The notes under the pieces are model-generated. The model worked only from the letters and a program-made list of their open reading frames with translations. It did not search any database and was not told the DNA's origin. Shown piece after piece: positions 37,295 through 46,242 of a DNA stretch of 57,469 nt (the stretch's first letter is position 1; every line of letters begins with the position of its first letter). The DNA is from Nitrospirota bacterium. GTDB lineage: Bacteria; Nitrospirota; Leptospirillia; Leptospirillales; Leptospirillaceae. The stretch is taken from contig JAJYGC010000003.1 of the NCBI GenBank assembly GCA_021785195.1, positions 1 through 57,469 on the forward strand. The letters run 5' to 3'. The position numbers were made by a program, and so were the translations under genes.

Positions 37295-38227
37295 ATGACG
37301 AATCCGAGACTTTTTCCAAAAAAGAAACATTCTGAGAAATCCAGACCAGCAGACGAAGGTCACACGGTCGAGCGATGGATTTCCAAACTTGGTTTGGGAT
37401 CGAGGGGGATGGCCAGGGAATGGATCCAGGAGGGTCGCCTTTCCCTGAAAGGGGGAAAGCCCATTGGGAACTGCGATCAATTTATTCCTGGAGGGGATGG
37501 CGATCTGCCAATCTTTCTTCTGGATGGTCAACCTCTATTGAAAGATGTACCGATTGTGCTTGGATTCAACAAGCCACGCGGAGTCGTTTCGACCCGGTCA
37601 GACCCCAAGGGGAGAAAAACGCCTGGGGAATACCTTACCCTCCCTGAACCGGTTTTACGGGGGGTGGATGTCTCGCGCATCATGCCCATCGGACGCCTTG
37701 ACCAGGCTTCTGCGGGTCTCCTGCTTCTTTCAAACCGACCGGCTCTTCTGGCGCCTCTTCTGGATCCTGATAGGAAGATTCCAAGACGTTACCGCGTTCA
37801 GATTCGCCCTTCTCTTTCCCGGACGGATTTTGAGACCTTGTCCTCAGGCTCCTGGGCAAGGGATTTGGGCTTCTTTCCCCCTGAAGTTGTTGTGGAGCGT
37901 GAAAACAGTCGGACAACATGGGTCCAGATGACCTTGTTCGAAGGGCGAAACCGAGAGATCCGACGAATGTTTGAGGGAAATGGTTATACGGTCCTTCACC
38001 TGATTCGTTTCCAGTTTGGGCCATTTTGTCTTGGAGGTTTAACGCCGGGAAAATATACGGATCTGACTGGATGGTTCTTTCGGAATGGGGTTTTTGTACT
38101 TGACATAATACTTGACTCCATCCAAAACAGGGATATAATTGAACTGAAAGAAGGGGGTTCGGGAATGGAAGGATCTCTCCCGGCCTCCAAGGGTGAGGAC
38201 CCGGAGGGGTCATCAACGATTCGGTAA
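37295..38227 (+). CDS. rRNA pseudouridine synthase (RsuA/RluB family)
   Basis: This 310-aa protein has an N-terminal S4-like domain (VERWISKLGLGSRGMAREWI, about 26-45) and a catalytic domain with GFNKPRGVVSTRSDPKGRKT and GRLDQASAGLLLLSN, which holds the catalytic Asp. NREIRRMFEGNGYTVLHLIR is typical near the end. Members of the family modify 16S U516 or 23S U2605; the target here is undetermined. No clear Shine-Dalgarno precedes ATG 37295. The last 45 residues are a non-conserved tail. Confidence 0.88.
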   Translation: MTNPRLFPKKKHSEKSRPADEGHTVERWISKLGLGSRGMAREWIQEGRLSLKGGKPIGNCDQFIPGGDGDLPIFLLDGQPLLKDVPIVLGFNKPRGVVSTRSDPKGRKTPGEYLTLPEPVLRGVDVSRIMPIGRLDQASAGLLLLSNRPALLAPLLDPDRKIPRRYRVQIRPSLSRTDFETLSSGSWARDLGFFPPEVVVERENSRTTWVQMTLFEGRNREIRRMFEGNGYTVLHLIRFQFGPFCLGGLTPGKYTDLTGWFFRNGVFVLDIILDSIQNRDIIELKEGGSGMEGSLPASKGEDPEGSSTIR

Positions 38228-38250
38228 CCTATTTGGGAAAGGGAATGGCC

Positions 38251-38709
38251 ATGACAAGTGTATTGAGGTGGGATCCTGTCCGCGAGCTTGAAAGCTTGGG
38301 ACGCAGGCTTTACCCGGTGTTCAACCGCTTGCCTCAGGATGTTCGGGCAGAAGACCGGCAGGCGATGACTGCCGTTGATTGGGCTCCTGTAGTCGATATT
38401 TCCGAGGATGGTGAGTCTTACCACGTGACATTGGAGCTTCCGGAAGTTAAAAAGGAAGAGATCAAGGTTTCCATTGAAAACGGGGTGTTGACGATCTCGG
38501 GGGAGCGCAAAAAAGTTTCGGAGGAGGGAAACGGGAAGAAATATCACCGTATCGAACGTCTGTACGGGACCTTCCTAAGGAGTTTTTCTCTTCCGGACGA
38601 CGCCGATCCGGCGAAAGTTGCGGCGACAATGAAGGACGGCGTATTGAACGTGAGGATCGAAAAACTGGCCATCACAAAGCCAAGGTCAGTCGAGATCGAA
38701 GTCGGTTAA
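38251..38709 (+). CDS. Small heat-shock protein, Hsp20 family
   Basis: This 152-aa chaperone starts at ATG 38251 (AAAGGGA 6 bases before; ATG 38245 and TTG 38233 are in frame). After VLRWDPVRELE comes an alpha-crystallin domain (about 42-140) with VVDISEDGESYHVTLELP, VKKEEIKVSIENGVLTISGE and a final DGVLNVRIEK. It binds unfolding proteins without ATP. It is followed by a strong terminator. Confidence 0.93.
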   Translation: MTSVLRWDPVRELESLGRRLYPVFNRLPQDVRAEDRQAMTAVDWAPVVDISEDGESYHVTLELPEVKKEEIKVSIENGVLTISGERKKVSEEGNGKKYHRIERLYGTFLRSFSLPDDADPAKVAATMKDGVLNVRIEKLAITKPRSVEIEVG

Positions 38710-38743
38710 GACTTCGGGTCCTGTGAGGACCAAAACGAGAGAA

Positions 38744-38769
38744 GGGGGCCTTCGCGCCCCCTTTTTTTT
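38744..38769 (+). terminator. Rho-independent terminator after hsp20
   Basis: The stem GGGGGC/GCCCCC has a CTTCG-type loop and is followed by eight T. This is a strong terminator 35 bases after the stop codon. Confidence 0.92.
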
Positions 38770-38811
38770 GTTCCATGAATCCTCTAATGGACGTTTGGGC
38801 TTCAGGATCCG

Positions 38812-39696
38812 CTAGAGAATTCGATGGATGATCTCCGGGACGATGAAACCGGCTGCCCGGGGATGCCCTCCTCCCCCAAACTGTTCGGCGATTTGGGTGA
38901 CATCCGGGCCATCCGGTGTAGAGCGCAGACTGTAGGTGACCCGGCCATCGTGCCTATGGGACCAGATGACCACAAGCGGGGATTCTTTCCTCAAGTATCC
39001 CCCAATTTCAGAGTTCAGGATTGGGCTATTGATGAAGATAGCCTCCTCTCCCTTGGGAAAAACCCCTTTCTGGCAAGTTTCCCGGATTGCGGTCTTGATA
39101 AGCAGCTGCTGATACCGGAGGATGTTTTTCCCTTCCTGGACGAGAGGGGTTTTTTCAGTCAGCGGGCCTGTTCCCATCTGTTCCATGAACCCATTCCAGA
39201 GCTCCAGGTCAAACGGATAGGAAGAAAGGGCAGTATTGATCTCAAGACTATAAGGAATGGCCCATTTCCATAAATCCTTGTCCTCGATCAGGTGAATCAG
39301 ATTGGGTGGAGGCGTGTCAGGATGAAAATGCAACCAGCTGATCGCGGCTCCGGAGTGTTCCATATCGAAATAGATGTCCGGATCGTTGGAAAATTGGGGT
39401 GCCATCCGTTCAAACGCCGTTTTATGGTGATCTAAAACAATGACTTTCTTGTTCTGTTTCCTAAGTTCGATGACATTTTCAGGTCCGAATGAAAAATCCA
39501 CGACATAGACGATCTCATTGCGAGGGAATGCCGGAAGGGGATCTCCATATGAGACGGGAACCAGATTGAGCGAAGTTTTTCCTGAAAGGGCCTTCCAGGC
39601 AGAAAACGCTGCACCAAAACCATCCGAACAATTTTTGTGATAAAAAACCGTGACCGGTGTCCCATCAACGTCCAGTCTGGGTAGAGCCTTTTTCAT
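38812..39696 (-). CDS. DHH-family phosphoesterase
   Basis: This 294-aa protein has the N-terminal DHH domain with HKNCSDGFGAAFS and VLDHHKT (Asp89-His90-His91), and a C-terminal DHHA1 substrate-binding domain ending in GGGGHPRAAGF. Family members cut short oligoribonucleotides, cyclic dinucleotides or polyphosphate-like substrates; the exact one is not clear. AGGAGAAG lies before the ATG. It is close to the ABC-F gene on the same strand but separated by 37 bases. Confidence 0.88.
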   Translation of the reverse strand: MKKALPRLDVDGTPVTVFYHKNCSDGFGAAFSAWKALSGKTSLNLVPVSYGDPLPAFPRNEIVYVVDFSFGPENVIELRKQNKKVIVLDHHKTAFERMAPQFSNDPDIYFDMEHSGAAISWLHFHPDTPPPNLIHLIEDKDLWKWAIPYSLEINTALSSYPFDLELWNGFMEQMGTGPLTEKTPLVQEGKNILRYQQLLIKTAIRETCQKGVFPKGEEAIFINSPILNSEIGGYLRKESPLVVIWSHRHDGRVTYSLRSTPDGPDVTQIAEQFGGGGHPRAAGFIVPEIIHRIL

Positions 39697-39733
39697 GACT
39701 TCTCCTGCATGTCTTTGATGAGAAAGCCCTGTT

Positions 39734-41674
39734 TCAGGCAGGGAGCCGGCCGGCTTCCTTTTCCCATTCTTTGGTCAATGAGTCACGGCGTCGCCTGGTT
39801 TCTTCCATTTTCTGCTCAAGCTTCTTTTTTTCACTCTTCACCTTGTAATCGGAACTGTCCAGAAAACGGGGACCAGCGAGTTCAAGAGATAAAGTTTCAA
39901 GGGTCTTTTCAATGATTTCGATCTCGGACTCTATCCGATCCATTTTTTTCTTGATCAGGGCGGCGTCTTGCATTGATTGGCCGGTGTGATCAGGCTTCAG
40001 TGGAGCTCCTGGGTTCCCTTTCCCGCTGGATGAAGCCATATCCGGGGATTGAGCGGGATTGGCCATTTTCCTTTTTTCAAGATAAATGGCATAGGGGGTA
40101 TTCAGATAAGGAATAATTCGTCCAGGGGTGACTTCAAGAATATCCGTGGCGATTGTTTCGATCAGGTGACGGTCGTGGGTAATAAATGCGAGCGTTCCCG
40201 TATAGGCGGACAGGGCAGTTTCAAGACATTCTCTCGAAGAAATGTCCAGATGGTTGGTCGGCTCATCCAGCAGAATGAAATTGGAGGGGACCAACAGCAT
40301 CCTGGCAAGGGCGAGTCGGCTTTTTTCACCTCCTGACAGAACGGAAACCTTCTTGTAGGCTTCATCCTGACGAAACAGGAACGCTCCCAGCAAACTCCGG
40401 ATTCGTGTCTGTGATTCGGTGTCAGGGGCTGCATCCTCCATGGCCTCAAGGACGGTATGGTGGGGATCCAGGGTTTCAAGCTGGTGCTGGGCAAAATAGG
40501 TCAGGGTCACATTTGTGCCAAGGGAGCAGGTTCCCTTGTCAGGTTTCAGGACGCCGGCCATGATTCTGAGCAGTGTCGACTTTCCGGCCCCGTTCGGTCC
40601 CACAAGGGCAATCTTTGAACCACGGTGCAAAACGAAGTCCAAGGGAGGAATGATCAGTCGTTCTCCAAAGCTTTTGGTGATTCCGGTCAGGGAAATGACG
40701 ATGTTTCCGGATCTCGGAGGCTGAGGAAACTTGAACTTGACCTTTCGCTCATCGGAGTCGAGTTCAATTCGCTCGATCTTGTCCAATGCCTTCAGTCGGC
40801 TCTGTGCCTGGGTGGCCTTGCTGGCCTTTGCACGGAAACGATCAACAAATGACTGGATGCGGGCAATTTCCTGCTGTTGCCTTTCATAGGCAGTTTCTTG
40901 GGCTTCCCTCTGGGCTTCCCTTTGTGTCAGATAGGTGTCGTAGTTTCCGTGGAACACCGTCGCCCTTCCATGGAGAAGCTCAATGACACCATTGATGACG
41001 TGGTTCATGAATGTCCGGTCATGGGAGATCAACAGGACTGATCCGGAAAACTGGACGAGAAACTCTTCCAGCCATTCGATGGAGGGAATGTCCAGATGGT
41101 TGGTCGGCTCGTCGAGCAGAAGGATTTCCGGTTGGGTAATGAGTGTGCGGGCAAGTGCGACACGCATGCGCCAACCTCCCGAAAGCTGGGACACTTTTGT
41201 ATCCATCTGGGCAGGGGAGAAGTTGAGCCCTGCCAGGATTCTCCGGGCGTTCGCCTCCTGCTCGAATCCTCCCGAAGAGGAGAAGCGGGTCTGGAGATCC
41301 CCGTACCGGGTCAGGAGCCGTTCCATCTCGACGTCTGAAAGGGAATCGGGACGGGACATCTTCCCTTCAAGTTCCTGCATTTCATCTTCGAGTCGCTGGA
41401 GGGCAACGTCCCCCCCCACAACCTCATGGACAGCGGTCCGATCCGAGACGATTTCAAGATCCTGGGGCAGATAGCCGATTCGGGCGCCGACCGGAAGGAC
41501 AACCTGTCCGGAATCCGGTTCAAGAAGACCGGCAATCATCTTCAGCAAAGAGGATTTCCCGGCTCCGTTGGGACCAACGATCGCCATTCTCTCTTTGAGG
41601 CTGATCTTCAGTGACAGGTTGTCGAACAGGGTCTTTGATGGGTAATGTTTTGAAAGATTGACGAGGCTGATCAT
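39734..41674 (-). CDS. ABC-F family ATPase (Uup/YheS/EttA type)
   Basis: This protein of about 646 aa has two ABC domains and no membrane segment. Walker A motifs are GPNGAGKSS and GPNGAGKST, signatures LSGGWRMR and LSGGEKSR, and Walker B blocks ILLDEPTNHLD twice. The linker between domains is charged and helical, and a C-terminal coiled coil (about 560-646) is present. ABC-F proteins act on ribosomes to relieve stalling or antibiotic block. ATG 41674 gives the usual start MISLVNLSKHYP; ATG 41692 is also in frame. Confidence 0.92.
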   Translation of the reverse strand: MISLVNLSKHYPSKTLFDNLSLKISLKERMAIVGPNGAGKSSLLKMIAGLLEPDSGQVVLPVGARIGYLPQDLEIVSDRTAVHEVVGGDVALQRLEDEMQELEGKMSRPDSLSDVEMERLLTRYGDLQTRFSSSGGFEQEANARRILAGLNFSPAQMDTKVSQLSGGWRMRVALARTLITQPEILLLDEPTNHLDIPSIEWLEEFLVQFSGSVLLISHDRTFMNHVINGVIELLHGRATVFHGNYDTYLTQREAQREAQETAYERQQQEIARIQSFVDRFRAKASKATQAQSRLKALDKIERIELDSDERKVKFKFPQPPRSGNIVISLTGITKSFGERLIIPPLDFVLHRGSKIALVGPNGAGKSTLLRIMAGVLKPDKGTCSLGTNVTLTYFAQHQLETLDPHHTVLEAMEDAAPDTESQTRIRSLLGAFLFRQDEAYKKVSVLSGGEKSRLALARMLLVPSNFILLDEPTNHLDISSRECLETALSAYTGTLAFITHDRHLIETIATDILEVTPGRIIPYLNTPYAIYLEKRKMANPAQSPDMASSSGKGNPGAPLKPDHTGQSMQDAALIKKKMDRIESEIEIIEKTLETLSLELAGPRFLDSSDYKVKSEKKKLEQKMEETRRRRDSLTKEWEKEAGRLPA

Positions 41675-42336
41675 GACAGATAAACAGGACATCCCCTATA
41701 ACAGGACCGGGTCTGACCCACTAGATGTACCTCCATTGTTGGTATCATTGGCGCTCATGGTCGGAGCGTTCCCTTCGATCAAGGCAATCCGTTTGTTCAA
41801 GGATGCGCAAATTTCTTCTCTCTCAACATTCTATTGGATCTGAAATGTGTTGTATAGGGAGCCCACATCGTCGAATCGTCCTGGTATTCGCTACGGATCT
41901 GATGTTTCCGGGAAACGGATTTATTTTTTGAGGAGTGGGGTTGCCCACAGACTGATGAAAAGTGCGGAGTGTGCGGCCCATAATTTTCATCGGGAAGGTT
42001 CCGGTGTAGAATGGTAACCATTATCAAGGTTGAGTCTGGATGGCAGTTGAATCTTCCTGTGGATTCCCCAATGAGTGGATCCTGAATCCGATGGATTAAG
42101 GGGTAGGCCCATGCCATTTCATTCATCTTGGTTCAAACCCTGCCCGTTCGGAAGGGACCTTCCCTCCGTAAGAGCTGTTTTCCGCCAGAAATGGTTGGAG
42201 TTTTTATCAGGGATCGTTATTCTACTGTCGAAGGAAACGAAACCAGCGGAACCCTGAAATGAATGATGGGGTTTAGTGACCGGTCTGGAGCTGGGGAACA
42301 CCACTCAAATCAATGAATTCAATGAAAGAAGGATGA
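41675..42336 (+). other. Gene-free interval between the ABC-F gene and rph
   Basis: I see no supported gene, RNA or clear terminator in these 660 bases. The frames present are short, lack Shine-Dalgarno sequences and look unlike protein. Base use differs from the flanks, with more A+T. It must hold the divergent promoters of both neighbours. Confidence 0.5.
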
Positions 42337-43074
42337 ATGACCAGACCTGATGGACGGACTGCCGATTGCCTGCGACCACTGAATATGTTGCCCCGTGTCA
42401 ACTTGTATGCGGAAGGAAGCGTGCTGGTTGAAATGGGAAATACAAAGGTTCTCTGTACCGTGAGTGTAGAGGAGCGGGTTCCTCCTTTTCTGAAGGACTT
42501 GGGGAAGGGATGGGTGACTGCCGAATACGGGATGTTGCCCAGGGCCACACATGAGCGGAACCAGCGGGAGGCCGCCAAAGGAAAGCAGACAGGGAGGACC
42601 CAGGAAATCCAGAGGCTGATCGGACGAAGCCTCCGTTCTGTGGTGGATCCGCGACGGATGGGAGCCCGAACGTTGACGGTGGACTGTGACGTTCTCCAGG
42701 CGGATGGGGGGACGCGTACGGCTTCCATCAGCGGGGGATTTGTTGCAATGTGTCTTGCCTTTCGGGAGTTGTATGACCGGGGAATTTTAACTGAATGGCC
42801 GGTCCGTGAGTATCTGGGCGCAGTCTCGGTTGGGGTGGTCGAAGGAGGCGCTGTTCTGGACCTTTGTTACACTGAGGACAGTGCTGCTGAAACAGACATG
42901 AACCTTGTCATGACGGAATCCGGTGCTTTTGTCGAAATCCAGGGAACCGCGGAGGAATCACCCTTTTCGAGAGAAACCTTGAATCAACTTCTGTCACTGG
43001 GGGAAAAGGGAATTCGTGAAATTATCGCCTTCCAGCACTCCCTTGTTTCCTTTCCGGGTGGCTCCCGTTCTTGA
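42337..43074 (+). CDS. rph: Ribonuclease PH
   Basis: This 245-aa phosphorolytic exonuclease trims tRNA 3' ends. Motifs: [50 protein letters not shown] and [24 protein letters not shown] precedes the ATG. It is the first gene of an overlapping set rph-rdgB-nagZ-murI. Confidence 0.96.
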   Translation: MTRPDGRTADCLRPLNMLPRVNLYAEGSVLVEMGNTKVLCTVSVEERVPPFLKDLGKGWVTAEYGMLPRATHERNQREAAKGKQTGRTQEIQRLIGRSLRSVVDPRRMGARTLTVDCDVLQADGGTRTASISGGFVAMCLAFRELYDRGILTEWPVREYLGAVSVGVVEGGAVLDLCYTEDSAAETDMNLVMTESGAFVEIQGTAEESPFSRETLNQLLSLGEKGIREIIAFQHSLVSFPGGSRS

Positions 43075-43670
43075 AACCTTTCCTGCTGGCAACGGGGAAT
43101 GCCCATAAACTGGGAGAGTTTCAGTCCCTCCTCCCCCAAAATGTGTCGATCGGACTTCCACCGGAGGGAACCCAGTTCCCTCCGGAAACGGGAGAGACCT
43201 ATTTCCAGAATGCGTACCTCAAGGCGGCATCCTGCCTCCCGGCTCCCGGGCACTGGATTGTTGCGGATGATTCGGGTCTGGAGGTAGATGCCCTGGATGG
43301 GAGACCGGGACTCCTATCTGCACGATATGCCGGAATGGGGGCCAGTGGACTGATGAACTGCCAGGCCCTGGTCAGGGAAATGAAAGAGGTTCCGCCGGAA
43401 AGGCGGGCGGCCCGTTTTCGATGTGTTCTTGTGGTTCTGGATGGAGACAAAGGCTCACTGTTGGCCTCTGCGCAGGGGATTGTGGAAGGTCGTTTGACAC
43501 GAGGGATCCTGGGGGAGGGCGGATTTGGATACGACCCCCTATTTATTCCGGAGGGTTATCAGGTGACATTCGGAATCCTTCCGGAAACGGTTAAAAACAG
43601 GGTTTCCCACCGTGCACGTGCGGTTCATCATCTCCTGGCCGTTCTTGGGATTCCCGGGGCGGCCCCATGA
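43071..43670 (+). CDS. rdgB: XTP/dITP diphosphatase (RdgB/HAM1)
   Basis: This 199-aa house-cleaning enzyme removes non-canonical purine nucleotides. [13 protein letters not shown] near the start, [20 protein letters not shown] and SHRARA near the end are diagnostic. The start is TTG 43071 overlapping the rph stop (TTGA). Confidence 0.95.
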   Translation: MKPFLLATGNAHKLGEFQSLLPQNVSIGLPPEGTQFPPETGETYFQNAYLKAASCLPAPGHWIVADDSGLEVDALDGRPGLLSARYAGMGASGLMNCQALVREMKEVPPERRAARFRCVLVVLDGDKGSLLASAQGIVEGRLTRGILGEGGFGYDPLFIPEGYQVTFGILPETVKNRVSHRARAVHHLLAVLGIPGAAP

Positions 43671-44692
43671 AGAACTCACGATCGTCACCGTTCCTTCCCT
43701 GGGGGCAATGGCTCTGGGTCAGCCTTCCTTCCGAAACACTGACAGAAGAGGATTGCCGATGGCTTCGTGAAATCCGTCCAGCGGGAGTTGTCCTGTTTTC
43801 CGAAAATGGTCGGGATGCGGATCGTGTTCGTCACCTGATTTCTGAGATCCGTGAAGTCCTGTCCCCGAATGATGTCTGGATCGCCATTGATCAGGAGGGG
43901 GGGCGGGTTGAACGGCTGAAGAAGGGGGTTCCCCTTCTTCAGCCGATGCGTCATCTCGGGGCAACGGGTGATCCCGTTCCGGTTTTTGATGCCGCGTTTC
44001 ACCTGGGGAAAAAACTGCGTCAGATCGGAGTCGATGTGGATTTTGCCCCCGTTCTGGATGTGGACTCCAATCCCGCTAACCCGGTCATTGGAGACCGGGC
44101 TTTTTCCAATGACGCATGGAAGGTGCAAAAGCTTGGAATGGCGTTCGCGAACGGCTTGACGGCCGCCGGAATCGTTCCCTGCGGAAAGCATTTCCCGGGA
44201 CATGGAGATACTGTGCTTGATTCCCACTTTGATCTTCCGACCGTTGATGCTCCGGAAACCGTTTTGGTGGGCAGGGAATGGCTTCCTTTCGAACATGCGG
44301 TGTTTCAGGGAATTCCTCTGATCATGACGGCCCATGTTCGCTATCCTGCCATTGATCCGCGCTGGCCAGCAACCATGTCTTCCCGAATCCTGAAAGGCAT
44401 TCTCCGAAAGCGGTTCGGATTTTCCGGGGTTCTGTTGTCGGATGACCTTTCCATGGCAGGGGTCGGGGCCCACTTCCCATTGCCCATGATTGTGGAGCGT
44501 TCGCTCCGGGCCACCTGCGATGGCCTTTTGGTCCTGAAAAACCGGGAAAGGGCCACCGAAACCCTGGAAATCATCCGCAGGCTCGCGAATGGGGATCCCC
44601 CATTTTGGGAACGTCAATTGAAAAGGTCATTGGACCGATTGGGCCGGCTTCGCACGATCATCAGCCAGGAAAGGATTCATGTCGATGGATAA
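43667..44692 (+). CDS. nagZ: Beta-N-acetylhexosaminidase NagZ (GH3)
   Basis: This 341-aa cytoplasmic enzyme of peptidoglycan recycling has AIDQEGGRVERLK (about 67-79) and the His-Asp catalytic motif KHFPGHGDTVLDSHFDLP (about 167-184), with LLSDDLSMAGV holding the nucleophile. It overlaps rdgB by 4 bases and murI by 14 bases, matching their shared place in wall metabolism. Confidence 0.94.
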   Translation: MKNSRSSPFLPWGQWLWVSLPSETLTEEDCRWLREIRPAGVVLFSENGRDADRVRHLISEIREVLSPNDVWIAIDQEGGRVERLKKGVPLLQPMRHLGATGDPVPVFDAAFHLGKKLRQIGVDVDFAPVLDVDSNPANPVIGDRAFSNDAWKVQKLGMAFANGLTAAGIVPCGKHFPGHGDTVLDSHFDLPTVDAPETVLVGREWLPFEHAVFQGIPLIMTAHVRYPAIDPRWPATMSSRILKGILRKRFGFSGVLLSDDLSMAGVGAHFPLPMIVERSLRATCDGLLVLKNRERATETLEIIRRLANGDPPFWERQLKRSLDRLGRLRTIISQERIHVDG

Positions 44693-45656
44693 CCGGTCCG
44701 GAGATCCCGGTGAAAGAAGTGACCTCCCGTTGCTGAGCGGAGGAGTGGCCCTTTTTGATTCCGGGATCGGGGGATTGACCGTACTCCGTCACTTTCTGGA
44801 CCGTTTTCCCGGAATTCCCTATGCGTACCTGGGAGATACGGCAAGATTTCCTTACGGGACCAAATCTCGGGAGACGATTCTCCGTTTTGCCCGGGAAGAT
44901 GTTCTGTTCTTGAAAGATTTGGAACCTGCCCTGATTGTTGCGGCCTGCTTTACGGTTTCAAGCCAAGTATTTCCGGATCTTGGAGAGGAATGCAATCCTC
45001 TTCCGGTCGTGGGTGTTCTCGATGCGGGAGCCCGTGCGGCCTGCAGGGTAACAAAGACAGGTTCCATCGGAGTCCTCGCGACGGAGGGAACCATCAGAAG
45101 CGGGGCCTACCCTGCCGTGATCAAAGGGATCAAGGGGGAGGGCATCAGGGTTTTCGGACAGCCCTGTCCCCTGTTTGCCCCACTTGTTGAGGAAGGGATT
45201 ATCGATGATCCCATCGCCAAACTGGTGGCTTTCCGCTATCTCGAACCATTTTTAACCCGTCACAAGGATGTGGATACGATTATTCTGGGATGTACCCACT
45301 ATCCTCCGCTGAAGGCTGTTCTGGAATCGATCCTACCGGGAATGCATTTTGTGGATCCCGGTTTCGAACTGGCTCTGGAACTGGAGGAATCGGGAAGACT
45401 CAGAAATCTGGAAGGGAAAGAGGATCCGGTCCGAAGGTTCTATGTGACGGACAGCCCGGAGCGGTTTGTCAGGATTGGCCAGAAACTGTTGGGTCATCGG
45501 ATCGGGGAGATGCCTCAGGTGCTGACTCTTCCTGATCCCCCAGATCCCGCGCGGTTCCCAGAAATCGGGCCATCAACAACCGGGAAAGGGGATGTTCGGT
45601 TTGGCGTTCAGGATGCCACTGAATCCCCAGAAAAAATGGGTGTGATGGGTCGCTAA
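44679..45656 (+). CDS. murI: Glutamate racemase with an altered first cysteine motif
   Basis: This 325-aa protein (family usual about 265-285) carries an N-terminal tail of 22 residues and a C-terminal one of about 45. FDSGIGGLTVL, YLGDTARFPYGTK, VGVLDAGARAA and GCTHYPPLK are intact. The first catalytic cysteine is present but its neighbour differs: the family's Ala-Cys-Asn-Thr reads Ala-Cys-Phe-Thr here (codons GCC TGC TTT ACG at about 44941-44954). The Asn is normally part of the substrate site. It makes D-Glu for peptidoglycan if active. The last 188 bases overlap the opposite-strand gene. Confidence 0.9.
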   Translation: MSMDNRSGDPGERSDLPLLSGGVALFDSGIGGLTVLRHFLDRFPGIPYAYLGDTARFPYGTKSRETILRFAREDVLFLKDLEPALIVAACFTVSSQVFPDLGEECNPLPVVGVLDAGARAACRVTKTGSIGVLATEGTIRSGAYPAVIKGIKGEGIRVFGQPCPLFAPLVEEGIIDDPIAKLVAFRYLEPFLTRHKDVDTIILGCTHYPPLKAVLESILPGMHFVDPGFELALELEESGRLRNLEGKEDPVRRFYVTDSPERFVRIGQKLLGHRIGEMPQVLTLPDPPDPARFPEIGPSTTGKGDVRFGVQDATESPEKMGVMGR

Positions 45657-46242
45657 ACCCTTCCAGAAGCCCATCGGGGCATCTGGCGAACGGAACCAGA
45701 TTTTTGCCAAGATGCTCCACGCCCTGATGATGGAATGTGTTGACCGGAGGGGCTTCCCGGGGAATCCAGTCGAAGGACTGTTCAAGAAGGATCGGATGCT
45801 CTCCTGAAGTGTGCTCCAGAGGGGTTGGGTTTTCGGTCGCCAGGTCCTGAAAGAGTGTTCCCCCACGATAAATGTTCATGGTCTGAAATCCCCCGCAAAT
45901 TCCGAGGACCGGTTTCTGAAGACGCTCAAACAGACTGAGGAGACCGGTTTCGAGAGTGAAGCGTTCATCTGAGATCAGGGTATTTTTCCAGAAGGTTCTT
46001 TCCCGTCCGTATCGTCTGGGATCAATGTCGGGTCCGGATCCTGACAGGACCAGTCCGTCAAGGAAGCTCCAGGAAGAAATTTTGACATGGCTGGAAAAGG
46101 GGATGATGACAGGGATTGCTCCGGCAGATGCCAGGTAGTTGACGTAGGCTTCCTTGAGGAAGTACCGGGCATGACGCCCGGTCTCCGCAGGTTCAAAATC
46201 AGATGTGATGCCGATCAGAAGCTTCTTTTTATCGCTCTTCAT
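45469..46242 (-). CDS. Class I glutamine amidotransferase-like hydrolase (gamma-glutamyl peptide type)
   Basis: This 257-aa protein starts at ATG 46242, inside the end of the helicase gene. The nucleophile Cys sits in LGICGGFQTMNIYRGG, and the His-Glu pair in FFLGIQWHPERQ. The GGFQ...N-x-x-x-GG pattern matches PuuD-like gamma-glutamyl-GABA hydrolases (peptidase C26) rather than biosynthetic amidotransferases. The substrate is unknown. Its 3' end overlaps murI over 188 bases, mostly non-conserved tail. Confidence 0.87.
   Translation of the reverse strand: MKSDKKKLLIGITSDFEPAETGRHARYFLKEAYVNYLASAGAIPVIIPFSSHVKISSWSFLDGLVLSGSGPDIDPRRYGRERTFWKNTLISDERFTLETGLLSLFERLQKPVLGICGGFQTMNIYRGGTLFQDLATENPTPLEHTSGEHPILLEQSFDWIPREAPPVNTFHHQGVEHLGKNLVPFARCPDGLLEGFSDPSHPFFLGIQWHPERQTEHPLSRLLMARFLGTARDLGDQEESAPEASPRSDDPTVSGQS

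Noticed and set aside
41797-42126. 109-codon minus-strand frame in the gap before rph
   Set aside because: No Shine-Dalgarno, no recognisable domain, and a low-complexity composition.
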